From contig MU839835.1 in the NCBI GenBank assembly GCA_030411725.1, positions 124,001 through 188,000 on the forward strand: a stretch of 64,000 bases of DNA. The letters run 5' to 3'. The stretch is from Echria macrotheca. Taxonomy: Eukaryota; Ascomycota; Sordariomycetes; Sordariales; Schizotheciaceae. This document shows positions 9,737 through 22,126 of the stretch, piece after piece. Position 1 is the stretch's first letter; every line of letters begins with the position of its first letter. A model generated the notes under the pieces. It worked only from the letters and a program-made list of their open reading frames with translations, made no database searches and was not told the DNA's origin. The translations under genes and the position numbers were made by a program.

Positions 9737-12700
9737 TGCTTTCGGTAAGGTAGGAGGTGAGGTTGGTGGTGATGTTGGTGTTTTACGGGTTCAATTGACT
9801 GATCCTCAGGACTCGGTGTAGTAGTAGTAGAGGAAGAAAAAGGAATTGAGTTTTTGTATTTTAAATTGAGGAAATTGAAAAAGCTCATTGGAAGAAAATG
9901 CTCTACAGATGGACGATGAGGAGGAAGACTGGGAAGCTTGTTGCCTTTCCTTGGAGGTGACGTCACTACGTCTGATTGGAGCGCTGCGAGGGCGTCACGG
10001 TGGGGTTTTGCTTGCCTTTGCACAGTACATCTCCGGTAGTTTAGGTCGGGTGAGAGGATGTTTGGGTTTTGCTTTTTGTTTTCATATGTTTTTCCAAGTC
10101 GGATTTGTTTAGATGAAGCTTTGTGAAATGGAAAATGTGAATGTTGTTGTTGGTTTGGATAGGGGCCGGTGTTGACGTGATGCCGGCCGGGTTCAATGGG
10201 TACGGATGCGGAGATTCTATGACGGTTGTAAATACATGGAATTCTCTTCTTGGGTTGGGCCAGGCCGCGTGTTGATTCTCAGAATAGAGTTGAAGACTCC
10301 TTGGACGACTAGTCATTTCGACGTCCAGCTTACGAGTCCTGTATCCCCCCAGTTCTTGCATGAACTCGTCTTGATGGCAACTCTGCCAGAGAAACCCACC
10401 GGGAGACAGAAACAGAAATAGAAATGACGGGTACGCTGCCTTTCCGTTGACTGCGTGGCCGTGATGCTCGTTCCGCTGACCGCGCGGTCATGACGGTCGT
10501 AACGTGGCAAGTCTAGCTAGCTATGCGTCCTTGGCTGTAGAGCATCCAAATAGACATAAGCTAGCCGTGCTCATACCATGCCGTATGTTGGTCTCGATGC
10601 GTATGTGCATGGAAATAAAATAGTGCTACTCGCAGTTCGAGACCCGTCCCTGAGCCATCATCTTGAGACGACCCCAACACGCTTCTAGAACACCGCGGTC
10701 GAGCTGAATGTCGAAAAGGAGGCGAGTCCCAGGCGATTGCAGGCCATAAACCTAGTAGCAAGGCTACATACCGGGCTAACCATCCTGGGCGGTCACGGCA
10801 TCCAGTCTGTTCTACATGCCAGAGCTGACCTGAGACGTATTACAACGTAAGGAAGGCAAGGTAACCCCGAGCCTATCCTGAAGCAAGCCTCTTCAACGGT
10901 TAGGTGGAGATGCTGATACATACCTGCAAGAGAAGCATTGTACGCCTGTCCCGCGCCCCATAGAATCCCCCCAGTAGCCCATCATCTGGACTCGTACACA
11001 ACGTCAGTCCCACATTGTGCTCCAGTCCGTGCTCGGAGACCGCCCCTTACCGTCCTGTGGCAGCAGCTCGATACTGCCAGCTCAAGTGACACAGCAAGAG
11101 GACATGCCATACATTCTCGAACATCCAGACGTCCCTGACGAGCGAGGTCCCCTAGACACCCGTCGGACAACCCAATCACTGACGGCTCATAGTCAGATAT
11201 GTCTTGTTCACCGGGAAGCCAAACCCTCGCCGATCCCATACACAAACACAAACACACAAGGCCGCCGGTACGACGCAACGTAGGTACGCACCACCCCGCT
11301 GTCTGCCACACGTCGAATACCGAGACAGACCAGATCAAAGACACACCGGTGCAACCTCCGTGACACCCTCATCCCCGCTACCCGCTGCTCCAGCGTTGAC
11401 ACAACGATCCGGCTCGGAGCCGGCCCCATTGCCGGCCTGTCTTCTCCCCCCTGAACACCGATCCGGCAACACCAGCATCCCAAACCGGCAAGCCGCCAGA
11501 CAACACCGTTGAACGACAGGCAGAGAGAGACAAGGATGAGCTTGTCTAGCACGCCTAGAACAGAGTGACAGATCGAAGAAGCAAAAACACTGCAGCAAAA
11601 AGAAAACTCATCTCTCGTGGTGGCCCGCTCCTTGCCAGCCAAGCCAGCGTGGTGTGGTCTGCCGGATCCCGAGAGGCCAGCAGCAAACCGGTGGGGTGAT
11701 GGCGGCATCGTCGGTTCGCCGTCTGGGTTGGCCCCTGAAAGTGTAAAATCCGGGCCAAGACAACACACACATGAAGTGGCACGACAGAACATTCCATCTC
11801 ACACACACACGGCAGACCGAGAGCCGAATGAGTTTTTTTTTTTTCTTTCGTCTGTGGACGCGGCGAAAGAAACTAGCGGTAAGGCTAGGGCTACAGAAAG
11901 CCACACCACCAATACACAAGCCGCTTGGCCGCTAAGCAGATTCCACGGGCAGCTCGACCGGCGTGGCCGGCTTTTCCCGCTCACCAACACCGATCGCCGG
12001 ATTCGCTGACACCTCGTGTCTCACCCACTACCATTTTTCCAGGTCAGGTGTGTGCCACGGCTGCGACTCCGGAGAAAAGAAATAGCGTACGGAACGCCCG
12101 AGACTGTTCTGGGCCTGGGTCGGTCGGTGCCTCGGTGGTCGGTGTTTTCGGTCGGCAGCCGGGGACTACAGTATGCAGAGAGTGTTCGGCCTTCTTTGCC
12201 GCGTGGTTCGTCTTGTCTGCCCACCATCATTTGCCTCTCTGTTCCTGCCTGCAATTCTGCCTACGGAGATGCATCTGACAAGGCAGCCATGCGCCAGCCA
12301 TCACCCAACCCTCGGCAGCGCGGGAGCCCCGTTCCCAATGTGACAAGATGCCAGTTGCCTCCGCAGTCATCGGCGATGAGCCGCGAGCCGCGAGCGGGCT
12401 GGTCCTCAACAGGCTCTGGCATTTCATCGGCGGCTCCTCTGCGCACCACTTCCCAAGTATACGGATCCCGTAAATGCACAGATGCCACTCATCCCAACTC
12501 TCCGCCCCGGGTGCGTGCCGTGCTTGCCTTGCCAGAGGCATCCCAGGGCCGCATCTTGCATCCTGCCGTCTTCCGTAGATTGTCGCCGCAGCCAGCCCTT
12601 GCATCGCAGGGCAAAGACAAGGCAAGGCCGACACCGACACGATGCCGAACCGGAAGGCAGCTCGGGATGCGACATGCGGATGCGCGGCCGGCAGGATGGA

Positions 12701-15621
12701 CGAAGGACCACTGGCAGCAGGCGACCTCTCGAATTTTGCATTCCAGCTTCCACCCACACGGCGGAAGAGCGGTGTGGCAGTGTAAAAGACGACGTCAAAA
12801 CCCCATTGGGCCGAGCGGAAAGCATACACAGTGTGTGGACGAACCGGATAGGCGCGCTAGCCACCGTGTGGCCCGTGTGTGGGGTGCACCAACGCCTGCA
12901 CAAAAGCGACGGATCGGCTTCGAGATCGGTCACAGTGCGGGGACCAAGACCTGACTCGAACTCCCGCAGAGAATGTTCCTGGCAAGGCACCGCCTCGTCC
13001 GACAGGTACCGCACGCGGCATGGTGCCAAATGCATGCAGCACTTCTCCAGAGCTCCAGAACTCCAGACTGATTGACGTTCACTTTTTGCTGTTGCACTTT
13101 TCGAGGACGGCATCGAAAATCTTCAACAACATCATCTCACCCCTCTCTCCTGACCAGGTGAGCCCCGCGGACAAGGGCCCCGATGCTGGCGGGAATGCAT
13201 TGACCCAGCCCGCTTGCCGGATCGGTTCGTTTTGACAAGGAATCGCTTCGCATTGAATCTCCACGCCAAATGGCACGCCACGCAAGGCAAAGGGGCCGCC
13301 CCTCGCATCAAACAGCAGAACAAGGCTGTGAAGGCCGTTGAGTTTCAAGGAGCCCGAGAAACCCTTTGAGAGATCCCTTTGTTTCCTCGCCCAACAATTC
13401 CTGGAAACTCGATCGAGAACGAAGACTGCTTGATACCAACCTGCCTGCCTGCCCGGCCGCTGCGACCAAAATAGCCCGGTGTCATCTCGTCGACCCCGCT
13501 CGAGTTGACAGAGCATGAAACGCCGACGATTCGCCAATGGATCGCCTCGCCCGGTGCCATGGATGGATGCATCACGGGCTGTGATAGAACGGGCATCTGA
13601 CGAATTGATCGGGGACTTGGAATGCGTTGATATGACTGAAATGGACTTGGTCGGCCGAGGGGTAAAGACGATCCTGCCGGAGGCCGCTGTCATTACCCCG
13701 CCCTGATGTCGAGCTCGCCGTCGTCGCCCCCGTCAGCGACAGCTCTAGATAAAACGAACTTATCGTTGGGTATCATCAACTTCCATCGTCATGCGCTTCT
13801 AGATCCGGCTGAATACCAGTACGGTCTTGGAGCGCGGGATCGCGGTAGACGAACGGGAGATGGTGGGTGCCCGTCTGCCCACCGCCAGAGATAAATCACC
13901 TCGTCGTCATGCGTCTTTTGGCTAGGCGCACAGGCGGCTACTGGAGCAGGCCAATTGCAGCCTGTAGCCAGTCGTCAAGTTAATGAAGAGATGGTTTGCT
14001 GCAGCGTCGCAGCGGAGTCAGCACCAGCTCCGGTGTGTAGTCTCTAGTGAACTCCAGAATGCGGCACCTGTAATCTCAACCGTCTGTATTCCCTGCGTCT
14101 GCTTCCAGTAGGTGATGTGAAGCGGCGAACCGCAATTGGGATGTCCAATCTCTCGCGGCCAGCGCACTGGGGATGACGGTCTTCTCCGGCGTCACTCACG
14201 CCAATCGGTGGCGAGCCTTTGTCCTCATCCCCGCGCGATGACGGACAGCCGTGGGACGAATCCGACCAGCGGTCCAGCTCCGCTCTGCGGGATCGACGGA
14301 TCGTTGTCCTTTGTCCTTTTTCTAGAGCAGCCCTCGAGAGCCGTACAGTGTCGCGATCAATACCGTCCTCATGGTGACCGCGCACTGGGTTTCCCAGGTT
14401 TCTGGCCTGCGTCCCTTGGTACAACCGTCGCCGTGCGAAGACCGTGTTTCTTCTGGGTCTGCAGCGGCAGGTCTGGAAGTGGTCTCGCGGTGTTTTACCG
14501 TCGGCGCCAGCCAGTCAAAGCGCTGCTGACCGTCGCCCTCGCCACAAGGCTGGGGCGGACTGATCTGCTGATGGCCATTCAGGCGGCTGCCCTGCTCTTA
14601 GTTATGCATGCTCAACCGCCTGCAGCCCGCTAGCGAGCCAGCCAGAGAGACCGCCCACGGCGCCTGCGAGCGCCAGTTTCAGCGACTGTGAGCGAACCCT
14701 CATTGCGAGGTGCAGCTGCACGTCGGCCAGACGAGAATGCTGTTTCACTCGCGACTCGTCTGGTATCGTCGTGCTGGTGCTGCGGCTGCGGCTGCAACTG
14801 AGCGACGACACGAGAGGGCACAGCAGATTCCGGGAGCCAGCGGAACCCGTGCGCCGAAGCCAGCGCCGTTGACGTCGAGGGCTCCGTCGTTCTGAGGGAG
14901 AAGCTGAAGGGGAATCCCATCATCGGGCCACGTCGGGTGACAACAGTGGGATTCGGGTGTGGTCGCTGTGCATTGTCTGCACAAATCCAACCAGCCAGAG
15001 GCTGCACTGTCCGCACCGTCTGCGGCACTGGGTGCGGGTGGGGTCGCGTGGATTCTTGCCAGGCGACCCCAGCCAAAATTACATGACAACAGCCAGCCCA
15101 GCGCGCTAGGTCGAAAGCGGCCTGGAGTGCTGCTGGCTGTCCAATCCCGTCGGATGCTCTCCACTTTTCGACGCTCGTCTCGCCACCCAGCCTGCAGCGG
15201 GGTGGCCAGTGCATTTGGCAACGAGTGGGTGTCCGGGGGGGTCCTGCCTCGCTCTTGCATTAGACCCTTGGTAGCGCCCCCATTCCACCCTCCATCTCGT
15301 CTCTGTCCAACACTCTGCCCGCTCCGATTGCTCTCCTGTCCCTCTTCTTCGCACTTCGCCTCCCTCCTACTTTACCTATTACCACCACCCATCCCACTTT
15401 CGAGCTTCGCGTGCATTCTCCATCGCCACGAACCTCTGTTTCCGCCGTACATATCCAAACCCACGCTTATCCTTCGCCCTCGCGCATCCAAAGATTCAAC
15501 AGCCACACACTCGGTTGTATTTCATTGTTATTGTTTCGACGCCCGAGTCCACACCAAAACCCCGACGACTTTGCCCTCGATTTCGCCCCGATAGCTCCTA
15601 GCTTAGACTTCACCAATCATA
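9737..15621. other. Gene-poor region of 5.9 kb
   Basis: No convincing coding sequence was found. Long open frames exist, such as a frame across 12016-12954 and its antisense counterparts, but translations on all strands are Arg/Pro/Ser-rich without domain character, start context or splice structure. The last 350 bases (about 15270-15620) are strongly C/T-rich and are probably the promoter and 5' leader of the gene at 15622. A very long 5' regulatory region, a long untranslated exon or unannotated non-coding RNA are possible. None is proven by the sequence. Confidence 0.5.
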
Positions 15622-16254
15622 ATGTCTTCGTACTACCACTACAATACCCACCTTCAACACCCAACACCACCGACGCCCGGCGCCGCGTCGCATAGCCACC
15701 ATGGCGGCCGGAATCGGAGAGCGCCGAGGTTATCGGTCTCGCAAAATTCTCAGAAGCAGTTCCGGGGGGTGAGGAGCATGAAGGAACTGACCGAGTCGGT
15801 CTCGGTATCCAACTACCGGATGAAGATGGAGTCCATGCGGTCGTTCGACCTCGAGGACGACATGGAGTTTTGCCCGAGCCTCCTCACCGAGAGCGATGTG
15901 AGTCACGACAGATGGATCTGTTGAGAATCAAGAGGCTTACCCCCGCATCAGCTTGTGTCCATCCACAGCTCTTCGTCAGAACGGTCCTCCCTGGCGAGCA
16001 ACTCACCCCAAGGGTCTCCCACGCAACAACCGACCTCGATTGCGCCCTTCTCGCTGAACTCGTCCTCTCCTCCCTTTGTTCCGCCGACCTTTCAAAGTCA
16101 CCAGACGACCTTGAAGCTCCACCAGCCCGCTGCCACGCGCGCCCGTAATGCCATTCCCATCATCAACCCTGTTACGGGCATCTCGATGTCGAGCCCGCCG
16201 CCGTCGGTCTCCCCCGCCAGGATGCAGCAGCAGTCGATCGGCAGGCGGTGGTAA
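15622..16254 (+). CDS. Conserved low-complexity protein, function unknown
   Basis: Two exons, 15622-15897 and 15952-16254, with a clean GTGAGT donor and CAG acceptor in phase 0, give a 192-residue protein I do not recognise. Residues 1-35 are His/Tyr/Pro/Thr-rich. The stretch around residues 36-90 is not low complexity and looks like the conserved core: RAPRLSVSQNSQKQFRGVR, SMKELTESVSVSNYRMKMES and the acidic DLEDDMEFCPSLLTESD. The second exon is Ser/Pro/Thr-rich and ends in GRRW. No membrane segment or catalytic motif is visible. The unusually long upstream gene-poor region and C/T-rich leader suggest elaborate regulation, as seen for fungal developmental regulators, but that is inference. 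Confidence 0.75.
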
Positions 16255-17850
16255 GGTGGCCAAGCTTCGTCTCTGTGACCAGGGCGGGGCTGAAGCCATT
16301 TTATGACCGCCGTCGTCGTTGCAACTTAATTCTTCGCTCATTTGCTTTTCGCACAGCTGTCCATCTTGGCGGGCACCGACGTTAGCGCAGCAGGCATCGA
16401 TCTTCTTTCCGGCAGGCAGGGCCGACCACCAATTCTCACGAGGTCACTGGACCTTGGCTTCTTGGCGACTTGTTCGATACCCAACCTGTACAAACATACT
16501 TCTAATCGACACATAAGGCTCCTTGTTTCGGAAACGAAAATTTCGACATTTCGGACGGCGCGACGAAAGTTTATCGATACCTCTTGTGTTTTTGTTTTCG
16601 GCTGCACGGTGTTCCGACCACGAAAGATGGGGTTGTTTTGATACCAACAAATGGGCGTTTTTTAGCGGGTGGTTTTTGCATGTTCTTGAACCACTTACAT
16701 TGCATCGGTGTCTCACGGCGGAGTTTTGGCTTCCTGCTCTTGTTTCGATACCATATAACCGGGGGTTTGGTGTTTCCGGGTCACAGAAAGAAGCGGCGAC
16801 TTCAAGCACATGATAAAAAAGTCATAACGGTCACGGGTCACGAGTTTTTCATCAAGAAAAGAATATCGACGTTATAGAGCGAGCGGCCGGTTTCTGGGGT
16901 TGCGGGACGGGCTGCTTCTCGCAATCTGGGTGTTCTTTTCGGGAGCGGTGGTGCAACATGGACGGATTTTAGGGGTTGGGCTGGCAAGACATTTTTCTTG
17001 TTTTTGGGGATGTCTATCACAAACTCGGGTTCGGCTAGGCGGGGAGTTGGTTGATATGTTTTCTTTGGCTTCGTTGTATCATGCGCGACTGCGGCTCGTA
17101 TGGCCGCGTCCGTTTTTGGGCTCTAAAGGGTTTGCATCTCGGATCTGGCGGGTGGGTGTGCGGAGGAATACGGTTCAGATATTCCGGTATCTTGTGGGCT
17201 GGTTCTGGTTTGGCAAAGCATCGGGATGGGTGTTTGATGTCGGTGTTAGTTACGAGCTTTGTCGGTCGACAGACCCGGCGTGTGCCAAGATACGGAGTTG
17301 TGATGATTTGAATACGAAACGGGCATATGCTCTTCACTCATGTTGAATTTGTGAACCTTTTGAGTGTCTGCTCAGGGAAGGCCGGGGAAACAGTAGCTCT
17401 GGAGTGTCACGTGCCGTGAACCTCACCTCATCCGAGTGATGGCATTAATCTCTGGATACAGCCTGCCTGTTGACTTGTAAGATTCTTTGAGTGTTGACCG
17501 AAGATGGTCAACGGCGGACGGCCAATGCAAACTACACCTGGTTGTTGAAAATCTCCAACTTTGCAGTTCACAGTAGATGACCCGGGTCAACCAGAGGATG
17601 ACATGGCATGGCCTCTGCCGGACAAGCTCTGCTTCGTTCGTATGTTAGACAGGCGGTGAAAGCGGTAAACAGGGCACCTCAAGATCTTCCTTGTTGATCT
17701 CGGTCTAGGGGTAGGTAAAATACATACTCCCAAACTTCACTGTATCGATTCCAGGTGTACAGCACACTCTGGGCTCGTCTGACTTCACTGGACAACAGAC
17801 ATCGTACCCAGGAAGAGTATCATGTTCCATTGTGTTGTGCCCTTGATTTT
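16255..17850. other. Intergenic, T-rich, no supported gene
   Basis: This stretch carries many T- and G-runs on the plus strand with no plausible exon set. Open frames of up to 148 codons on the plus strand near 16900-17346 read as Cys/Trp/Arg-rich noise. It probably holds the 3' region of the upstream gene and distal promoter of the BTB gene. Confidence 0.5.
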
Positions 17851-18711
17851 GGCGATTCATGTACGAGCTCATCTGCTTCGGCTCTCCTACCACTTTCTCT
17901 CCCCTTTCTTACCCTCTTGTCTCATCTTCCACCTCCTCCGATCTTTTTCTTGCTACACCTAGCCTACCAGTCTTCTCATGGACTTCCTAGCTCTCTCGAT
18001 CTTGCTTTCGTTTCTGCTTCCCTCATTATCACCCTCCCCCATGTCCAGTGACAATCTTGTCATTTTTTAGTCCACTGCTCCCCTCTCCCTTTTCCTATCA
18101 CAGCCTTGCCGCCCGTCCAACTACAAACTTTTGTCTGATATCTTCTACATCGTCCAGTCACTGCTGCCCTCGACTTTCCTATTACGGCTTTCGTCCCTTC
18201 TCAAAAGATATTCTTGCCCTTTCCTACAGCCTTTTCCCATCCATCTCTACCTTTTCCTTTTTATACAACCGCCTCTGACCATCTCTTCCCACTACAATCT
18301 TTGCAGCTGTTCTCGCCATACCCATCTTACTTTTCCTATAGCAATATTTCCACCGTTTTCCAAAACAAACTCCACCTCCGCCATCCAGTGAACCTTTCCT
18401 TCTTCGCACCACCACCTACACCTCTTCCCACCGCGGCGATTCAAATCTTCCCACCTCTTCTTACCCTCTCCTACAAAAGCTCTCACACCACCTCCACAAC
18501 AACCCTCCACCTCTGCCCTCCACCTCTTCTCCTCACCTCCTCCTACAATCACATCTCACTACCTCTTCGCACCATCATCTTCTCACCTCATTCAATCTTC
18601 TGACCCTTCACCCACGCTGAAATTGCCTTGGCTCTCAGCGAGGTATATTCCTCTCCAACCACGCAGCGCTTCAATCGCACACCCTTCTTCCAACTCCCGC
18701 CCAGATCCAAA
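17851..18711 (+). promoter_or_regulatory. Long pyrimidine-rich promoter or leader of BTB gene
   Basis: About 860 bases on the plus strand are almost continuously C/T-rich, with many CTTTTCC, CCTCT and CCACCTC units. The tract runs up to the start of the BTB gene at 18712. Pyrimidine-rich tracts upstream of transcription start sites are well known in filamentous fungi, but this one is long. It probably contains the transcription start and 5' untranslated leader. Confidence 0.55.
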
Positions 18712-20221
18712 ATGGACTCCCAATTCTCCCCTCCCAACGTGCCAGACCACATGATGCTCACGCAGCAGCTTGCCGACCAGGTCACTGGAAGCCAGGAGAT
18801 CGTAGAAAGCCAGGCGGGCATGGACGAAATGGAGATCTTCAGCGAGGATGGACGTGAAGATCATGAGCGCCGCCGCCGCGGCGACACGTCCGAGTGGGAC
18901 AACCCGATGTCGGGACAGTTCACTCAAGCCGCCAGCCAGCATCAGCATCAGCAGCAGCAGTCGACGCAGACCCAGATCGAGGTAATAGACGACGACGACG
19001 ACGACGACGATGACGACGACGTCATCTTCATGGACAGCGTCAAGATCCAGCCCAAGGCAATGTTCCGCAAGAGACAGGTGAAGCGCGAGAAGACCCACGA
19101 CAGCAATCGGCTCTCCCTCCGCAAGCTGCCGCCCGCCTTCATTGACATGTCCAACCAACAGCACCAGCAGCAGCAGCATCAGCATCGCCCGTCCAGCTCG
19201 GTATTCGGCGACCCGGGTCAGCGTCACCCCATCCCGACATTTGATGATCTAGAGCAGTCCGCGTCCCAGTCTCTGGTATTCCGCCCGCAACACACGTCAC
19301 CCTCTCAAGATGCCAACACCCAAAACGGCCCGATGATGGACGAGGGTTTCGGCGGCAACGGCACCATCGAGGATGGAGGAGTCCCTTCAAATAGCGGTAG
19401 TCCGTTCGGCCTACACTCGATCGAGCAGTGGATGACGCAGCGGATTCTAACTATCATCGTCGGCCCGCAGCGGCAGCCGTGGAAGGTGCACGAGCAGCTC
19501 GTGCTGGACCGGTCGCCGTACCTGAGGCGGTACATCGAGGAGAACATGTACGGCAGCGACGGAAATAATGAGATTGCGCTGCCCGACACGGACCCGAAGC
19601 TGTTCAACCTGCTGCTGCGGTGGGTCTACGGCACGGCGCTGGCGAAGGAGGGCGGGCCGAGGGTGTTTCGGTATGCGACGCCGGATGGGGTTGAGAATAC
19701 CGTTGGTGACTAGTACGTTTTCTTTTTTTTGTCTCCTATCGTTCTCATTCTGTCACTGGCAAGGATGACGATGATACTGACAGACATAAAAAAAAAGCAT
19801 CGGCCTCTACCTCCTAGGCGGCAAGCTCGAGATCACGGGCGTCAAAAACGCCGCCATCGACGCGCTCTACAGCTACTACGCCGACAAGACCACCCCGCCC
19901 CAGCCGCGCGTGCCCGACATGCACGAGGTCAAGGTCGTGTTCGACAACACGCCGCCGCACTCCCAGCTGCGCCGGCTGCTGATCGCGCACTGCGCGTTCT
20001 GGCTGTTCAGCCGCCGCCGCGGCGATTCTGGATTACCGGAAGAGTGGGAGGAGGTGCTCCAGGGCGATGGGGTCATTGGGTTTTCCATCCTGCAGATGGT
20101 GGCCGACTGGCGCTGGGTCATGGGCGGGAACGTGCCGCCTATGCGGATTGAGACTAGGCAGAGCTTTCATGAGGTTTTGGTGCCTGAGGAGAGGAGGATT
20201 AAGATGGAGGGGGAGGAGTGA
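18712..20221 (+). CDS. BTB/POZ-domain protein with poly-Asp and poly-Gln/His tracts
   Basis: Two exons (18712-19712 and 19798-20221) give a 474-residue protein. The ATG chosen follows a CAAA context; the frame is open upstream but without another ATG. Residues 70-155 carry low-complexity tracts: a His/Gln run, eleven consecutive aspartates near residues 93-103, and a second Gln/His run. A BTB/POZ fold starts near residue 244 (RILTIIVGPQRQPWKVHEQL, DRSPYLRRYIEE, LLLRWVYG) and continues across the intron (YIGLYLLGGKLEI). The last 100 residues are helical and end acidic. Fungal BTB proteins of this layout often act as protein-protein adaptors, for example for cullin-3 ligases. The partner is unknown. 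Confidence 0.88.
18982..19020 (+). repeat. GAC trinucleotide microsatellite in coding sequence
   Basis: Consecutive GAC/GAT codons encode an uninterrupted aspartate run in the BTB protein. A CAG/CAT-rich tract flanks it on each side (about 18935-18965 and 19155-19190). Such tracts vary in length between strains. Confidence 0.8.
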
Positions 20222-22126
20222 GTGAGTAAATCTCTCTCTGGATCGTGGATCATGGGTATGGCGGTGGTGTGGTTGGGATGGGGTTGGGGATGGGGTTGAG
20301 GTTGGGTTCGGGTATCGAAGGGCGGGCAGGCAGACTGACGGCGGTCTATCTCTGCTTCCTCTTTTCTCGTTTTTTTTTTGTCTCTCTTCATTTTCTTTTC
20401 ATATGGATGGTATGCGGAACGGGGTCTCTCACTCGGCCACGCAGCAGCATTCTTGGGCGGCGGCAGCAACATCTGAGATCATCGAGGCAGATATTTGCCA
20501 CAACAACAGTATTTTCAGTTCAGTTTCAGCAGCAGCAGCAGCACACACATTTTCGGCATGGAATCTCTCACACGGTATATACCCAAGGTAGTTCGACGGA
20601 AAGGGGGGGGGGGGGGAGACTCTCTCGATATCGAATGGATCTACCCATCTACTCATCGATACGGTGTGGATGGATGGGTGGTCACATATGAGCAGTCGAC
20701 ACCTACCCGTTGTTTTCCGTCGAGTCGAGTCGAGTTGATGTTGACGTTGATCTACATGCTTCTTCAACTGGGTTCTCTATTTCAACCATTTTCTTTTCAA
20801 ATTTTTCTTTTCTTCACCTTTCCGTACCTAGGCTTGAACGGGGAAGAGGAGGGAGGGAGGGAATCTATCGGAGTCAGGGCAAGGTTTTCAGAGACAGCAT
20901 GGAATTCGGTGGTCTGGGGATTCTAGCTAGGTCCTTTTGTTTTTTTTTAAAAGGAAAGGTTTCTCATAGACTATTCGGGTTCTGGTTCTCTTGAGTGCCT
21001 GGGGAGCGTCGTGGATCTAGACCTAGGGTTCGGTACCTTGTCCAGGTTTGAGGTTGAAGCCAACCAACTCGTCGGGGGTGTCTACCTGACGTTCCAGGGT
21101 ACAAGATGAGCCCCCACTCGTTATGGATCGGGGGGTGCCTCTATGGTCAACTTCCGGATCGAAGTCGAGGCGTCCATTTATGCCATATGAGTATTTATTT
21201 TGGCAGCTGTGCATATCCGGGTCATGGTCTTTTTCTTCGGGGAAACACATTCTACATCCAAGTTTCGGTCCTATGTCAGGTGGTACATACTCTCTACCAC
21301 CTCACCTCGTGCTGAGCTCAGGGCTAGAGGCTGAAACGGAAACTAGATATCTAGACAAGGCCGGTAGTTTTTAGTTTGGAATCGTTGCGTTTCTTAGCTA
21401 GACTGATGATGGGTCAGTAAACTCCTGCTGTGACTTTGACCTGCTTCTGCGCTGTCATCGGTGGTTATGTGACGGACATTGGATCATCTATTCTGTGAAA
21501 CTATTCACAGTCTCTAAAATAGCAGTCTCTTTCTACCATTACAGAAAGGGGACGCCCCATCCCCGAGGGTCTCAGCTGCGGTAGGTCTCGCGGAGCCTGG
21601 AGATATAAATATCTCGAGAAGCTGTTTGAAGCAAAGGGATGGTCGGCTCCCGAGAGTCCCGTGGGCACCAGTTTGAAGCCATCTTCACTGTCTTGGTTCC
21701 TTCCACGGGCTCTGCTTCACCAACTTAAAGTCTGTTGGTGTGTATTCAGGTTGTCAGTCTTGGGCAAGGGTGGTCAGTCAGACTACGGACAGACCGTGTC
21801 AGTGACAAAGTTACGACGGTTCGCTTTCAATCTATTGTATTCATGATGTTGGTATGTACATGAAGCCGCTCATCTCGTCATTCTCCCGGTCTAAAGTGAC
21901 TACCGCCACCCATCGCGGTTCTGTTCTATAGCTATTCGCAGCCTTCGTGTCTCGTCTCAATTTATACGTAGCCCACCTTCTTCAAGCCCGGTATACTGTC
22001 AGAGGTTGGCAAGTATCTAACCGCTTGATCTTCTTCCCATTCAAGGTATGTGCTTGTCAGCTTTGGGCGCCGGCGTATGCCGACATGACAAGCATTGAAC
22101 AAACAGGCGCAATCTACTAGACTAGT
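20222..22126. other. Convergent 3' intergenic region
   Basis: There is no gene in these 1.9 kb. The region holds G/T-rich sequence (20255-20320), a 14-base G homopolymer at 20603-20616, short A/T-rich stretches and a partial CCTAGG palindrome near 20825. Open frames are short and unconvincing. Confidence 0.5.

Noticed and set aside
12016..12954. Open frame of 312 codons on the plus strand in the gene-poor region
   Set aside because: Composition is Arg/Ser/Pro-rich with no domain, and equally long frames exist antisense over the same bases. This is expected by chance in GC-rich DNA.
14630..15260. Overlapping leftward frames of 171-194 codons
   Set aside because: Two different frames on the same strand look equally open and neither has protein-like composition.
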